A stretch of 39,685 bases of DNA from Bacillota bacterium (GTDB taxonomy: Bacteria > Bacillota > Sulfobacillia > Sulfobacillales > Sulfobacillaceae): NCBI GenBank assembly GCA_023512105.1, contig JAIMAE010000010.1, forward strand, positions 1-39,685, given 5' to 3'. The translations under genes and the position numbers were made by a program. How positions within the stretch are numbered: position 1 is the first letter of the stretch; each line of letters begins with the position of its first letter. Below are positions 6,221 to 14,663 of the stretch, in pieces. Below the pieces are notes generated by a model that was not told where the DNA came from, made no database searches, and worked only from the letters and a program-made list of their open reading frames with translations.

Positions 6221-8749
6221 ATGCCCACGCAGTTGTTGGTGGACGGGTACAGTTTACTGTTTCGCGCCTTTCACGCCTTGCCGGCGTCCTTGACCATGGC
6301 CGACGGGACGCCCACCGGAGCCGTGTACGGTTTCTGCGCCATGCTGCTCAAGGCCCTCGAAGAGGTGCATCCCGATCGGGTGGTGGTGGTGTTTGACACC
6401 GAGGCTCCGACGTTTCGACACGAAAGTTTTACCGATTACAAGGCCACCCGCGACAAGGCCCCGGACGCGTTTTTGGTGCAGGTGCCGTTGGTCCACCAGC
6501 TGTTAGACCAACTGCGGATTCCCCGGGTCGGCGCAGATGGCTTTGAGGCCGACGACGTGATCGGTACCCTGGCCGCGATGGGAGTCGAGCGGGGCTACAA
6601 CACGCTGATCTTGACCGGGGACCGGGACCTTTTGCAGCTGGTTCGTCCGGGCATCCAGGTACTGTTGATGGCGCGGACCGGGATCTCCGAGATGGAGCGG
6701 TTCGGGGAGGCCGAGGTAGAGGCCAAGATGGGAGTGCCGCCGGCCCGCATCCCGGACCTCAAAGGGTTGATGGGCGACGCCTCTGACAACATCCCAGGGG
6801 TGCCCGGGATCGGCCAGAAATCGGCGCTGAAGTTGTTGCAACGTTGGGGTACGGTAGAGGCGGTGTACCAGCATCTCGACGAGATCGCCGAGCGCCGTTG
6901 GCAATCGGCCCTGGCCGAACATCGCCAGGCCGCCTTCGAATCCAAGCGGTTGGCCACCATCGTCGCCGACGTGCCGATCGACTGGCCGGAGGTGGCCGAG
7001 CCCTACGAGGTACCGCATAGTCAGGAGTTGGCCGACTACCTGGAGCGCCTTCAATTCGGCTCGATCAAGCGTCGGCTGTTCGGCTCCGAGCCCCCCCGCC
7101 GGCCGAACGCAGGCCGCACTGCGCCGGTGGTGGTGGCGGCGGACCAGGTGGCGTGGGACCGGGTCGAGCGCGCCTATTTAGCTCCGGTGTCCAACCCGCC
7201 GTACCCGGTATGGACCGATCAGGGAGAGGCTGCGCTGTGGCCGGAAGATCCCCTGCCGGCCGTGTCCTGGGTCGGATGGGATGCCAAACCCTTGGTGCGG
7301 CGGGCGATCGAACGCGGGCTGGCGCCCCTGCAGCTGGTGGACGACGGGGCCTTGCAAGCCTACCTGTTGGATTCGGAGGCCGGAGACTATCGGTTGGAAC
7401 GAGTCGCCCGGCGACTGGGCCTGGAAGCAGCCGGCGAGGGACCCCAGGCGGCCCAGCTGGTGGCCGAGGTGGTGGCTCGTCAGACTCCGATGTTGGCCGA
7501 AGCCGGCCTGGAAGCGCTGTATCGCGAGGTCGAGCTGCCGTTGCTGTACGTGCTGGCCCGCATGGAGGCGGTGGGGGTGGTGGTGGACCGCGCCGCCCTG
7601 GCCCAGCTGGGGGAGGAGATGGACGCCCAGCTCTTGCAGTTGGAGAAAGAGATCTACGACTTGGCCCAGGGGGCGTTCAACCTCAACTCTTCCCGCCAGT
7701 TGGCTGAAGTCCTCTACGACCGCCTGGGCCTTCCCGCCTTAAAGCGCACCAAGACGGGTTTTTCTACCGACGCCGAGACCCTGGAAAGCCTGTTGGGCCT
7801 GCATCCGGTAATCGAGAGGATCCTGCTCTGGCGCCAGCTGACCAAGGTCAAAGGGACCTATGTGGAAGGGCTGCTGCCCCTCATCGGCCCGGATGGACGG
7901 CTGCATACCACCTTTCACCAAACCGTCACCGCCACCGGGCGACTTTCCTCCAGTGACCCCAACCTGCAAAACATCCCGGTGCGCCTGCCCTTGGGTCGGA
8001 GGGTGCGGGCGGTGTTCCGGCCGAGCCCGGGTCGGGTGTTGGTGGCCGCCGACTACTCGCAGATCGAGCTTCGGATCTTGGCCCACCTCTCCGAAGACGA
8101 GGGGCTGATGCAGGCTTTTTGGGCCGGGGAAGACATCCACCGGCGCACCGCTGCCGAGATCTTTGGCCTGGACCCGGAGAAGGTTGACGCCGTCTGGCGC
8201 AGTCGCGCCAAAGCGGTCAATTTTGGCATCGTCTACGGGATTTCCGACTTTGGATTGGCGCAGAACACCGGCGTCAGCCGCGCGGAGGCGGCCGAATACA
8301 TTCGCCAGTACTTCGCTCGCTATCCCAAGGTCAAGGCCTACCTGGATGGGGTGGTGGCGGAGGCTCGGGAGCGGGGTTACGTGACCACCGTCTTGGGGCG
8401 GCGGCGCCCGCTTCCCGACATTCGCGAGCGCAACCGCACCCGGCGGCAAATGGCCGAGCGGATGGCCATGAACACGGTGGTGCAAGGGAGCGCGGCCGAT
8501 TTAATCAAGCGGGCGATGGTGGCGATCGACCGGGAGATGCAACGGCAGAAGTTGCGCAGCGCGATGATCCTCCAGGTGCACGACGAGCTGATCTGGGACG
8601 TCGAGCCGGGGGAATTGGATACCTTATGCCAGTTGGCCAACCGGGCGATGACCGAAGCCTTGCCGCTCAAAGTGCCGCTGGTGGTGGAGTTCAAGCGCGG
8701 CGACAACTGGGAGGCCATGGAGCCGTTTTCCCCCGGGGGTGCCCGTTGA
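6221..8749 (+). CDS. polA: DNA polymerase I
   Basis: Repair and Okazaki-fragment polymerase, 842 residues. The 5'-3' exonuclease domain spans about 1-290 (LLVDGYSLLFRAF, TGDRDLLQLV, and the helix-hairpin segment SDNIPGVPGIG). The middle domain (about 300-450) lacks the DxE exonuclease motif, so proofreading is probably absent, as in many Bacillota enzymes. The polymerase domain has motif A with D611 (VAADYSQIELR), the O-helix NFGIVYG, and motif C with D788 (QVHDELIW). ATG 6221 is chosen since GGAGGGG lies 9 bases upstream and the residues upstream in frame (from 6089) are unlike the family. It heads a cluster whose next gene, mutM, overlaps its stop codon by one base. Confidence 0.97.
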   Translation: MPTQLLVDGYSLLFRAFHALPASLTMADGTPTGAVYGFCAMLLKALEEVHPDRVVVVFDTEAPTFRHESFTDYKATRDKAPDAFLVQVPLVHQLLDQLRIPRVGADGFEADDVIGTLAAMGVERGYNTLILTGDRDLLQLVRPGIQVLLMARTGISEMERFGEAEVEAKMGVPPARIPDLKGLMGDASDNIPGVPGIGQKSALKLLQRWGTVEAVYQHLDEIAERRWQSALAEHRQAAFESKRLATIVADVPIDWPEVAEPYEVPHSQELADYLERLQFGSIKRRLFGSEPPRRPNAGRTAPVVVAADQVAWDRVERAYLAPVSNPPYPVWTDQGEAALWPEDPLPAVSWVGWDAKPLVRRAIERGLAPLQLVDDGALQAYLLDSEAGDYRLERVARRLGLEAAGEGPQAAQLVAEVVARQTPMLAEAGLEALYREVELPLLYVLARMEAVGVVVDRAALAQLGEEMDAQLLQLEKEIYDLAQGAFNLNSSRQLAEVLYDRLGLPALKRTKTGFSTDAETLESLLGLHPVIERILLWRQLTKVKGTYVEGLLPLIGPDGRLHTTFHQTVTATGRLSSSDPNLQNIPVRLPLGRRVRAVFRPSPGRVLVAADYSQIELRILAHLSEDEGLMQAFWAGEDIHRRTAAEIFGLDPEKVDAVWRSRAKAVNFGIVYGISDFGLAQNTGVSRAEAAEYIRQYFARYPKVKAYLDGVVAEARERGYVTTVLGRRRPLPDIRERNRTRRQMAERMAMNTVVQGSAADLIKRAMVAIDREMQRQKLRSAMILQVHDELIWDVEPGELDTLCQLANRAMTEALPLKVPLVVEFKRGDNWEAMEPFSPGGAR

Positions 8750-9639
8750 TGCCCGAGCTTCCTGAGGTGGAGACCATCCGTCGCTACCTGCAAGCGGTGT
8801 TGGTAGGGCAGGCGCCGACCGGGGTGCGACACCTCGACCCTCGCCTGATCCGCATCGGGGACGCCAGCGCGGTCGAGATCGCCGAGGCGATGCGCGGCGT
8901 GCCGATTGCCGAGGTAGGCCGGCGGGGCAAATACCTGTGGCTACGATTTCCCCGGCAGGGTTTCTTGGTGCTGCACCTGGGGATGAGCGGCCGCCTGCTC
9001 TGGGAGGAGCGGCATCGGCCCTGGGCCAAGCATACCCACCTGGTGGTCGGCTTTCCCCAAGATCAAGAGCTGCGCCTGGTCGACCCGAGGCGGTTTGGAC
9101 GCGTCGGGTGGCTGCCCGCGCTCTTAGCGCTTGAGGACAAGTTGGGGGTGGAGCCCTTGGGCCCGCGCTTTACCGCGGAGTATTTGGCGCGGCACTGTCA
9201 TAGCCGTCGCGCTCCCATTAAAGCGGTACTGTTGGATCAGTCGGTGGTGGCCGGGCTTGGCAACATCTATGCCGATGAGGCGCTGTTCGCCAGCGCCATC
9301 CACCCGGCTCGGGCGGCGTGTGCGCTGGCAGACGGGGAGGTCGCCCGGTTGCGCCAGGCCATCCGGCGGGTGTTGCGACGCGCCTTGAAGTACCGCGGCA
9401 CCTCGTTTTCCGACTACGTCGACGCCCTCGGACATCCGGGGGAGAATCAGCACTACCTGGCGGTATACGGGCGGCGAGGCCACCCCTGCCCGCGCTGCGG
9501 CGCCCCGGTCGCGGTGATCCCGGTGGCCGGTCGGTCCAGCCATTTTTGTCCGACCTGCCAGCCGATTGGCGACGGCGACGCGGAGGGCGCGCTGGCTCTT
9601 TACCCCAACGCGGAGGAGCGAGATCATGCAACAGTTTAG
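8749..9639 (+). CDS. mutM: formamidopyrimidine-DNA glycosylase
   Basis: Bifunctional DNA glycosylase/AP lyase that removes 8-oxoguanine and formamidopyrimidines, 296 residues. The mature N-terminus is PELPEVET with catalytic Pro2 and Glu3. A conserved GRRGKYLWL segment carries the lysine of the active site, and a C-terminal zinc finger has the CxxC...CxxC pattern (CPRCG, CPTCQ). The ATG overlaps the polA TGA (TGATG), which fixes the start and indicates coupling. A 63-residue gene begins inside its last codons. Confidence 0.97.
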   Translation: MPELPEVETIRRYLQAVLVGQAPTGVRHLDPRLIRIGDASAVEIAEAMRGVPIAEVGRRGKYLWLRFPRQGFLVLHLGMSGRLLWEERHRPWAKHTHLVVGFPQDQELRLVDPRRFGRVGWLPALLALEDKLGVEPLGPRFTAEYLARHCHSRRAPIKAVLLDQSVVAGLGNIYADEALFASAIHPARAACALADGEVARLRQAIRRVLRRALKYRGTSFSDYVDALGHPGENQHYLAVYGRRGHPCPRCGAPVAVIPVAGRSSHFCPTCQPIGDGDAEGALALYPNAEERDHATV

Positions 9640-9817
9640 TTTCATCGTCGAAGACCTGGAGACGGCGAAAGACCTGGTTCGCCGGCTGTGGGACGAGGTA
9701 GGGGTGCGCGGGGAAGTGGCGCTGGTGCCGATTGGGGATGCCTACAAGATCGACGTGATCGCCGAACGCGAGGTGCCGGAGACGGTGCTCGACCAACTTC
9801 CTGGAAAGCGGGCATAA
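9626..9817 (+). CDS. small conserved-looking protein, 63 aa, overlapping mutM
   Basis: I do not recognise a family. The ATG lies 14 bases inside the mutM end in another frame, preceded by GGAGGAG, so translation is probably coupled. The product is acidic with an alternating strand-helix pattern (FSFIVEDLETAKDLVRRLW, then two strands). This is reminiscent of small ferredoxin-like folds, although that is only an impression. It sits between mutM and a peptide-binding protein gene in a tightly packed cluster. Confidence 0.7.
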   Translation: MQQFSFIVEDLETAKDLVRRLWDEVGVRGEVALVPIGDAYKIDVIAEREVPETVLDQLPGKRA

Positions 9818-9819
9818 CC

Positions 9820-11073
9820 ATGGCCAACTGGTGGCCTTGGATGCTGATGGCGGTGGTGGTGGCCTCGGGCGCGCTGGTGGGGCCCTCCCCAACGTCTCCT
9901 CCCACCCGCCCGACCACCCTGGTGGAGGCGGTCACCTCGCCTCCGACCACCGTCGACCCCGCCTTGGCCCGCACGTTAGGGGAACGCACGGTGGCCGCCA
10001 ATGTTTTTCAGACCTTGCTGACGCCAAGCCCGGATGGGGTTGCTCCCGGCCTGGCCCAAAGCTGGGAGGTATCCGGCAACGTGGTGACCTTGCACTTAAA
10101 TCCGCAGGCTCGCTTGACCAACGGACAACCCTTGACGGCGGCCACGGTGGCTCAGGCCTTGGCCCGACCGCTGTGGCCTTCGGTCGCCTCATTGCCCGCC
10201 AAGGAGCTGTTGGGACTGGTGGTGGGTTCCGACCAGGTCGCGCGGGGGGGCGCCCGCACCCTTTCAGGGGTGGTGGCGCTCGACGCTAAGACGGTGGCGA
10301 TTACCCTCAAGAATCCTCCCGCCGACCCCACCGCCTTTCTTCGTGGCCTGGCTCAGGAGGCTTTGGCGGTGGTACCGCCCGACGACCTGGTGCAGGGGGG
10401 GCCGAACTGGCAGCTCACCAACTTGTGGGGGAGCGGAGGTTGGCAACTGGAAAGTTGGCAACTCCACTCCAGCCTCGCCTTTCGTTCCTCTCTTCCCGGG
10501 GTTTCCTGGGAGGTCAAAGTAGAGGATTTTAGCTCTCCGGCCCTGGCCGCGGCCAGCATCGCCAACAACCTGGCCCAGGTGTGGAGCTTAGAGCCGTCCA
10601 CCTTAAGCGCCTTGTCTACCTCCGAGCTGGCCCGGGTCCACTTTGTCCCTGACCGCCAAGAGCTGGTTTGGTCGGCGCGCTTGCCCGGCGCTGGTGCCGT
10701 GGTGGTCCCGGTGCAAAGCCTGGCCCGCGCGGCCTTTCGGGACACGGTTCCCGTCGACGGGATGCCGGCCAACGTGACCGCCCCGCCGGGGGTGTTGGCG
10801 GTCGAAGCCGACGATCCGTGGGCGGTGGCCTTGGGCCAGGCGATCGCCGCCCAATCGCGGGGGGCGCTGGTGATGCAAAAGTGGACTGCGGGCACCCCGT
10901 TGCCCCAGGGCACGACGGCCTACCTCGGTCCCGATCCCTCGGCCTTCCCGAGTGGGGTGAACCAACCCTTGATGAGGGAAGGGGGACTTTTTATGTGGTC
11001 GTCGGCCATCTCCGGGGTGGGGGTATTTCCCAACGGGCTACTCAACTGGGCGCAGGTGACATTTAGACCATGA
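9820..11073 (+). CDS. extracytoplasmic solute-binding protein, family 5-like, short
   Basis: 417 residues. A hydrophobic N-terminal segment (about residues 4-20, WWPWMLMAVVVASGALV) is followed by a Pro/Thr-rich linker, then a domain like peptide/nickel ABC transporter binding proteins: the TVDPALARTLGERTVAANVFQTLL and GVAPGLAQSWEV segments are the typical opening of that fold. No lipobox cysteine is visible. It is about 100 residues shorter than usual for the family, and no permease or ATPase gene lies nearby. The ATG follows the previous stop by 2 bases and its TGA overlaps the coaE ATG (ATGA), so it is embedded in the polA-coaE cluster. Whether it still binds peptides is unclear. Confidence 0.8.
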   Translation: MANWWPWMLMAVVVASGALVGPSPTSPPTRPTTLVEAVTSPPTTVDPALARTLGERTVAANVFQTLLTPSPDGVAPGLAQSWEVSGNVVTLHLNPQARLTNGQPLTAATVAQALARPLWPSVASLPAKELLGLVVGSDQVARGGARTLSGVVALDAKTVAITLKNPPADPTAFLRGLAQEALAVVPPDDLVQGGPNWQLTNLWGSGGWQLESWQLHSSLAFRSSLPGVSWEVKVEDFSSPALAAASIANNLAQVWSLEPSTLSALSTSELARVHFVPDRQELVWSARLPGAGAVVVPVQSLARAAFRDTVPVDGMPANVTAPPGVLAVEADDPWAVALGQAIAAQSRGALVMQKWTAGTPLPQGTTAYLGPDPSAFPSGVNQPLMREGGLFMWSSAISGVGVFPNGLLNWAQVTFRP

Positions 11074-11687
11074 CCAGACTGTTGCGGATTGGTCTTACCG
11101 GTTCGATTGGCACTGGCAAGTCCACGGTGGCACAACTGCTGCGCCAAAAGGGCATTCCGGTGATCGATGCCGACGCCCTGGCCCGCGCCTTGCAACGGCG
11201 CGGCCAGCCTGGCTGGCTGGCCGTCTGGCGCCTTTTCGGGTGGGCGTACCTGGATGCCGACGGGGAACTGCTGCGCCGCAAGCTGGGGCGATACGTCTTT
11301 GAGCATCCAAGGGCCCGGGAACAACTCAATCGTGCCATCCACCCCTTGGTCCAATCTCGCATCGCCGAGCAGCTGGAAGACTATCGTAGGGAGGGGAAGA
11401 CGGCGGTGGTGGTCGATGTCCCGCTCTTGTTCGAAGCGGGTTGGGAGGCCAGCTTTGACCAGATCTGGGTGGTGGCGGCCCCGTTGCCGGTCCAGCGCGC
11501 ACGTCTGATGCGGCGCGATGGCCTCAGCGAGGAGGAAGCGGAGGCCAGAATTTTGGCGCAGTGGCCGCTGGAGGAAAAATGTCGCCGAGCCGACCGAGTG
11601 TTGGATAACAGTGGTTCACTCCAGCAACTGCGAGACGAGGTGGAACAGGCGTGGCGGGAGGTCGAGGCCGAGGTTGGCGGTGGATAA
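11070..11687 (+). CDS. coaE: dephospho-CoA kinase
   Basis: Last step of coenzyme A synthesis: ATP-dependent 3'-phosphorylation of dephospho-CoA. 205 residues, normal length. The P-loop is GLTGSIGTGKST (residues 8-19), the substrate-binding segment is VIDADALAR, and the lid region has HPLVQSRI and DVPLLFEAGW, all typical. ATG overlaps the preceding TGA by four bases. The order polA-mutM-coaE is common in Bacillota and supports the call. Confidence 0.96.
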   Translation: MTRLLRIGLTGSIGTGKSTVAQLLRQKGIPVIDADALARALQRRGQPGWLAVWRLFGWAYLDADGELLRRKLGRYVFEHPRAREQLNRAIHPLVQSRIAEQLEDYRREGKTAVVVDVPLLFEAGWEASFDQIWVVAAPLPVQRARLMRRDGLSEEEAEARILAQWPLEEKCRRADRVLDNSGSLQQLRDEVEQAWREVEAEVGGG

Positions 11688-12367
11688 GCGCGTTGGCAGG
11701 GCTGTTGGCATTGCTGGTGGGATGGGTGCGGTGGCAGCTGCCCTTCCCCTACGCGGCGATCGTGTTTGCACAGGCGCAGCGCCAGGGGGTGGACCCCTAC
11801 CTGGTGGCCGCCGTGATTCGGGTGGAGAGTCGCTACCAACCAGATGCGATCAGCCGCCGGGGGGCACTCGGCCTGATGCAGTTGATGCCGGCCACTGCGG
11901 CCTGGATTCAATCGCAGCCCGGCGCTCCGGTGGCCCCAGACGGCGCCCTCAATCTGGGGGATGCCCGAACCAACATCGCGCTGGGCACCTGGTATCTGCG
12001 CTTTTTGTTGCGCCGCTACCGACAAGATGTGGTCCTGGCGCTGGCGGCCTATAACAGCGGTCCGGCCACCGTAGACCTGTGGATCCGACAAGGCCGCCTT
12101 TTTCCGGGCGGGGTCCAGTACCAACAGATCCCCTACCGCGAAACCCGCCTGTTCATCGGCCGCGTGCTGTGGTATCGCCGGTTGTACCGTTGGGTATACG
12201 GATTTCCCTCCGTGGTGCACACTGGGAGCGGGGGGTGGAATCATGGCCAAAGTGATGTCAGAGGACACCAAGCTCAAGCTGGGGGAACGTTTGGGGGTAG
12301 CCGACCTGGTCCGCGAGCAGGGCTGGGGAGCCGTCCCTTCCCGCCAGTGTGGCAATCTGGTGCGTGA
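11651..12367 (+). CDS. lytic transglycosylase (SLT domain), membrane-anchored
   Basis: Cleaves peptidoglycan glycan strands. 238 residues: one N-terminal hydrophobic anchor (about 12-30), then an SLT domain with catalytic E59 in the IRVESRYQ motif, GLMQLMP at 74-80 and AAYNSGP at 132-138. The GTG start lies within the coaE 3' end (37-base overlap). After about residue 190 the sequence becomes Gly/Arg-rich and unlike the family, and the last 40 codons overlap the spore protein gene in another frame. The tail is probably read-on sequence with little function; a strand-matched second gene beginning at 12243 supports this. Confidence 0.9.
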   Translation: MAGGRGRGWRWISALAGLLALLVGWVRWQLPFPYAAIVFAQAQRQGVDPYLVAAVIRVESRYQPDAISRRGALGLMQLMPATAAWIQSQPGAPVAPDGALNLGDARTNIALGTWYLRFLLRRYRQDVVLALAAYNSGPATVDLWIRQGRLFPGGVQYQQIPYRETRLFIGRVLWYRRLYRWVYGFPSVVHTGSGGWNHGQSDVRGHQAQAGGTFGGSRPGPRAGLGSRPFPPVWQSGA

Positions 12368-12407
12368 GGCGATTCGCTTGGCCGAGGAGCGTCTGCTTCG
12401 CCGCTGA
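12243..12407 (+). CDS. alpha/beta-type small acid-soluble spore protein
   Basis: 54 residues. The order of motifs follows the alpha/beta SASP family: KLKLGERLGV (equivalent to the K-E-A-ELGV helix), a GWG-x-VPSRQCGN turn (equivalent to TSRQNG), then a basic amphipathic helix VREAIRLAEERLL. Such proteins coat DNA in the spore core and are degraded on germination. The gene is too short and too overlapped to be obvious, but a G-rich ribosome site precedes its ATG and a hairpin follows its stop. It overlaps the transglycosylase frame by 125 bases. This is the best direct sign that the organism forms endospores. Confidence 0.8.
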   Translation: MAKVMSEDTKLKLGERLGVADLVREQGWGAVPSRQCGNLVREAIRLAEERLLRR

Positions 12408-12413
12408 CCCCGT

Positions 12414-12436
12414 CCGGGCGGGTGCCCCCCGCCCGG
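12414..12436. terminator. hairpin between convergent spore protein gene and hom
   Basis: CCGGGCGGG and CCCGCCCGG form a perfect 9-bp stem with loop TGCCC. It lies 7 bases after one stop and 17 bases from the stop of the convergent gene. There is no T run, so it may need Rho or act as a transcript 3' stabiliser. Confidence 0.55.
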
Positions 12437-12452
12437 GCCTATGGGGGAGGCC

Positions 12453-13601
12453 TTACAGGAGCGGGTAGGCCTTAAAGCCTTCGCGTTCCACCAGCCACCG
12501 TTCCACGGTGGCAATCGCCGTCGGCTCGGTGCGGAAATACTGTCCGTTCCACAGGCCAAACTCCGGGAAAGCGGTGGGAACGATCTCGCGATCCGGGTCG
12601 ACCGGGAAGATCACCCATTCCGGCTCGATTGGGGAGAGCTGCTTAATCGGCAGAGTGGTTTCGCGGGGAGCGATCTGGCGCTGCACGATCACTCGGTAGA
12701 CATCCGAGAGCACGCTCAACGCCGTCGCCGGTCCGCCTGCACCGGGTCCCTCAAGCCAGTATTCTTGCGACCATAAATACAGGCACAGACTGTTTTGGTT
12801 GTCCTCGAGGCAGGCCAGGCGATGGTCGGCGGGTACCAGGGTCGGCCACACCATGGCTCGGCCACCCCGGTAGGCTCGGGCGATCAGTTTAATCCGGTAG
12901 CCCCAGTGCGCCACCCTCACGATGTCGTCCACCGTGACTTGGTCGATGCCGCGACAGGGCACATCGTCCGGACTGACTTCAAAGTGAAACACCATCCGCA
13001 TGATCAAACTCAGCTTGCGGACGGCGTCGTAGCCCAGCACGTCGGCGCTGGGGTCGGCTTCGGCGTAGCCTTTGGCTTGCGCGGTGGCCAAAGCCTCCTC
13101 ATAGGAGGCGCCCTTCTCCATCGCCGAGAGGATGAAGTTGGTGGTACCGTTGAGCACCCCGATCACCGCGTCGATCGGCCCCCAGCGAAAATGGGAAAGC
13201 AACGGCTCGATCAAGGGAATGCCGCCGCCCACGCTGGCCTCGTAGCGCAGGTGAACGCCCCGCTCGTAGGCCAGCTCCAAGAGTTCGCTGCCGTGGTAGG
13301 CCATCACCTCTTTGTTGGCGGTGACCACCGACTTGCCGTTTAAAATCGCCTCGCGCACCCATTGGTAAGCCGGGTAACGACCACCCATCACATCGACCAC
13401 CAAGTCCACGCGCGGATTGGCGATCACATCCCGAGCATCCGTGGTCAAGGGAATGGCCGGCCCCTCCCGCGGGCGGCTTAGGTCGGTGACCAGCGCCACC
13501 TCCACTGCGGCGGGAAGCGCCGTCTGTTGCTGTAGAAGGGTAACGAATGCCTGACCTACGGTGCCATATCCTAGAAGGCCGATGCGAACCGGTTGCGCCA
13601 C
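12453..13601 (-). CDS. hom: homoserine dehydrogenase without ACT domain
   Basis: Reduces aspartate semialdehyde to homoserine with NAD(P)H, on the path to threonine and methionine. 382 residues. The nucleotide-binding motif is GLLGYGTVG, and the catalytic domain shows ASVGGGIPLI, GVLNGTTNFIL and the EADPSADVLGYDAVRKL signature. Typical bacterial enzymes of about 430 residues end with an ACT regulatory domain; here the final 80 residues do not look like a clear ACT fold, so feedback control by threonine may differ. GTG start. It stands alone, divergent from vanW, with an inverted repeat in the shared upstream region. Confidence 0.93.
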   Translation of the reverse strand: MAQPVRIGLLGYGTVGQAFVTLLQQQTALPAAVEVALVTDLSRPREGPAIPLTTDARDVIANPRVDLVVDVMGGRYPAYQWVREAILNGKSVVTANKEVMAYHGSELLELAYERGVHLRYEASVGGGIPLIEPLLSHFRWGPIDAVIGVLNGTTNFILSAMEKGASYEEALATAQAKGYAEADPSADVLGYDAVRKLSLIMRMVFHFEVSPDDVPCRGIDQVTVDDIVRVAHWGYRIKLIARAYRGGRAMVWPTLVPADHRLACLEDNQNSLCLYLWSQEYWLEGPGAGGPATALSVLSDVYRVIVQRQIAPRETTLPIKQLSPIEPEWVIFPVDPDREIVPTAFPEFGLWNGQYFRTEPTAIATVERWLVEREGFKAYPLL

Positions 13602-13627
13602 CCTACGGTAGTCCTTTCCCCAGATTC

Positions 13628-13645
13628 TGATATGTTATGGTATCA
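13628..13645. repeat. inverted repeat between hom and vanW
   Basis: TGATA and TATCA flank the 8 bases TGTTATGG in an AT-rich patch 27 bases upstream of the hom start. It could be an operator or part of overlapping promoters. The arms are only 5 bp, so chance is possible. Confidence 0.3.
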
Positions 13646-13779
13646 ATTCGAGCCCTTCCGCGCAAGGAGCGCGAGATCGCGCGAGCGCTTGGGGCCGGGA
13701 CGCGGCGAGCATGGAAGGGGGAGAGGCGGGGAAAGATCGCCTACGTCATTCCGTACTGACCGAAGGAGGAGGCGTTCCG

Positions 13780-14613
13780 ATGCGCGGATGGCAGGCGGTA
13801 GTCGGACTATTGGTGGCCACGCTCTGGATTTCGCCCCCAGCCGCGGCGGTGGCCGTCCCGCCGTCTCAGGCCCCGGTGGTGGCGGAGGTGGCTCCGGGGC
13901 AAGCGGAGGCCCAGGCGATGCGGTTGCCGTATCTTCTGGCGGTGCGCACCACCAACTTTTATCACGCCAGCCCCAGTCAGGCGGAGAACATCGCGCTGGT
14001 CGCCCGACGCTTAAACGGGGTGGTGGTCCAGCCGGGCCAGGTGTTTTCCTACTACCGGGTGGTCGGGCCGTACACGGCGGAAAACGGCTACGGTTGGGGC
14101 CGAGCCTTCGTGGGCGACCGGATCGTTCCCTCGATCGGGGGGGGAGTCTGCCAAGGGGCCTCCACCCTCTACTCCGCCGTGTTGCTGACCGGCATGAAGG
14201 TGGTGGAGCGCCATCCCCACGGGCTGATGGTACCGTATCTGCCGCCGGGAGAAGACGCCACCGTCTCGTCGGATTATCTGAACTTCCGCTTCCAAAATAC
14301 CTTCCCCACCCCGGTGTTGATCGCCGCCAAGACCGAAGGCCGCCACCTGACGGTGGCTCTCTGGGGGGGCCAAAAAGGGCCACAGATCACGGTCAAGCAC
14401 GAGATCTTGGAACGGTATCCGTACCGAACCATCGTGAAGCTCAATCCGCAGCTGAAGCCGGGGGAGGAACGCGTCTTGGCCCCGGGGCAAGAGGGGGTTA
14501 AGGCCAAGACCTGGCTGGAGATCCAAACTCCGGAGGGCACGGTGATCAAATCGCTGGGAATCGACCGCTACCGACCGTCGCCCCGGATCGTTGAACGGGG
14601 CCCCAGCAGCTAG
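13780..14613 (+). CDS. VanW family protein with G5-like C-terminus, exported
   Basis: 277 residues. A signal peptide covers about residues 1-23. The VanW domain lies at about 55-180, with RTTNFYHASPSQAENI, VQPGQVFSYYRVVGP and GGGVCQGASTLYSAVL, all characteristic. The C-terminal part (about 200-277) looks like a G5 domain (GEERVLAPGQEGVKAKTWLEI). Such proteins act at the cell wall; their biochemical role is not settled, although they occur near vancomycin-resistance and sporulation/germination genes. ATG 13780 is chosen because AAGGAGGAGG lies 7-8 bases upstream; the frame is open from 13711. Confidence 0.9.
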   Translation: MRGWQAVVGLLVATLWISPPAAAVAVPPSQAPVVAEVAPGQAEAQAMRLPYLLAVRTTNFYHASPSQAENIALVARRLNGVVVQPGQVFSYYRVVGPYTAENGYGWGRAFVGDRIVPSIGGGVCQGASTLYSAVLLTGMKVVERHPHGLMVPYLPPGEDATVSSDYLNFRFQNTFPTPVLIAAKTEGRHLTVALWGGQKGPQITVKHEILERYPYRTIVKLNPQLKPGEERVLAPGQEGVKAKTWLEIQTPEGTVIKSLGIDRYRPSPRIVERGPSS

Positions 14614-14663
14614 ACGGTTGATGGCCACGCTCCCCGGCATATGCATCAAGGGGGGCGGCGGCG

